Assembly: GCA_007133745.1 (NCBI GenBank)
Contig: SLMC01000148.1
Coordinates: 1 to 7,349 of the forward strand
Origin: Kiritimatiellia bacterium
Lineage (GTDB): Bacteria; Verrucomicrobiota; Kiritimatiellia; UBA8416; SLMC01
Length of the DNA: 7,349 nucleotides
Direction: 5' to 3'
Numbering within the stretch: the first letter of the stretch is position 1; the number at the start of each line of letters is the position of its first letter. Made by a program: the position numbers and the translations under genes. Under the pieces are notes generated by a model. The model was not told the DNA's origin. It worked only from the letters and a program-made list of their open reading frames with translations, and ran no database searches. This document shows positions 7,208 through 7,349 of this stretch, piece after piece.

Positions 7208-7349
7208 CCCCCTCCGAAAAGCGCGACGGCAAACGCCTCCTCAAATCCATCGCCGATCCGCTTGCCGCCCGCCAAGCCGACCTGCTCCCCTTCCACTGGC
7301 AGCTCGAATTCCCCGACGTATTCTTCGCCGAAGACGGCCATCCGCTCCC
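7084..7349 (+). pseudogene. Downstream fragment of the type IIG enzyme in a shifted frame (3' partial)
   Basis: The frame with codons at 7084, 7087, 7090 and so on is open to the window edge and, unlike the frame it replaces, has ordinary protein composition: RLAPFFTLSDLWLAALDG, then SYLTAARTLLEP, EKRDGKRLLKSIADPLAARQ, and finally PFHWQLEFPDVFFAEDGHP at 7285-7341. The FHWxLEFPxVF stretch is, to my knowledge, what comes just before the NPPY/F catalytic motif of Eco57I-type N6-adenine methyltransferases; that motif would fall just past the window. There is no start codon or ribosome binding site of its own, so it is the continuation of the gene at 6473. No SAM-binding motif (DPAxGSG-like) is present between the nuclease and this stretch. 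It may be a decayed gene, or an intact one with a sequencing or assembly fault. Confidence 0.65.

Overview
The window reads as bacterial chromosome from a diderm (Gram-negative-type) organism with a fairly GC-rich genome. It encodes an outer-membrane efflux channel and a periplasmic adaptor, which only make sense with two membranes. The extended adaptor with a YPxEL-containing coiled coil, the GGCACGGGCGTCCCGCCCG-type palindromes and the 9-bp CGCAAAGAA tandem repeats remind me of the Planctomycetota/Verrucomicrobiota/Lentisphaerota group. That placement is recollection of style and is low confidence.

Region 1 (1-5097) is a tripartite MacAB-TolC-type ABC efflux locus, all on the + strand. It runs: the C-terminal ~430 residues of a TolC-family outer-membrane channel (5' end outside the window); an overlapping adaptor gene (29-bp overlap, good ribosome binding site inside the tolC-like gene); a 196-bp gap carrying a striking 32-bp-arm hairpin; a stand-alone MacB/LolD-type ATPase; and a MacB/FtsX-type permease that overlaps the ATPase by ATGA. 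MacB is thus split into separate ATPase and permease polypeptides. The inferred machine takes a substrate at the inner membrane or periplasm and, using ATP hydrolysis, drives it through the adaptor and the TolC-like duct. The substrate cannot be read from the sequence.

Region 2 (5121-6071) starts 23 bp after the permease. It holds an unrecognised, very hydrophobic 316-residue protein, probably of 12 membrane segments, built from two homologous ~115-130-residue halves. The charge distribution predicts that the halves sit in opposite orientations. It is the most likely candidate for something undescribed, either as a transporter of its own or as an extra part of the efflux operon.

Region 3 (6072-6472) is about 400 bp with no convincing gene. 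It is a mosaic of short repeats: a 3 x 9-bp tandem, two 25-bp palindromic units at a 32-bp period, and a nested inverted repeat.

Region 4 (6473-7349, running off the end) is a disrupted type IIG (Eco57I-like) restriction-modification gene. The N-terminal PD-(D/E)XK nuclease part is intact, but the reading frame changes at about 7082-7090. The new frame soon reaches the FHWxLEFPxVFF stretch that normally lies just before the methyltransferase NPPY motif, so the central part with the SAM-binding motif seems to be missing. This looks like a deletion remnant or an assembly join.
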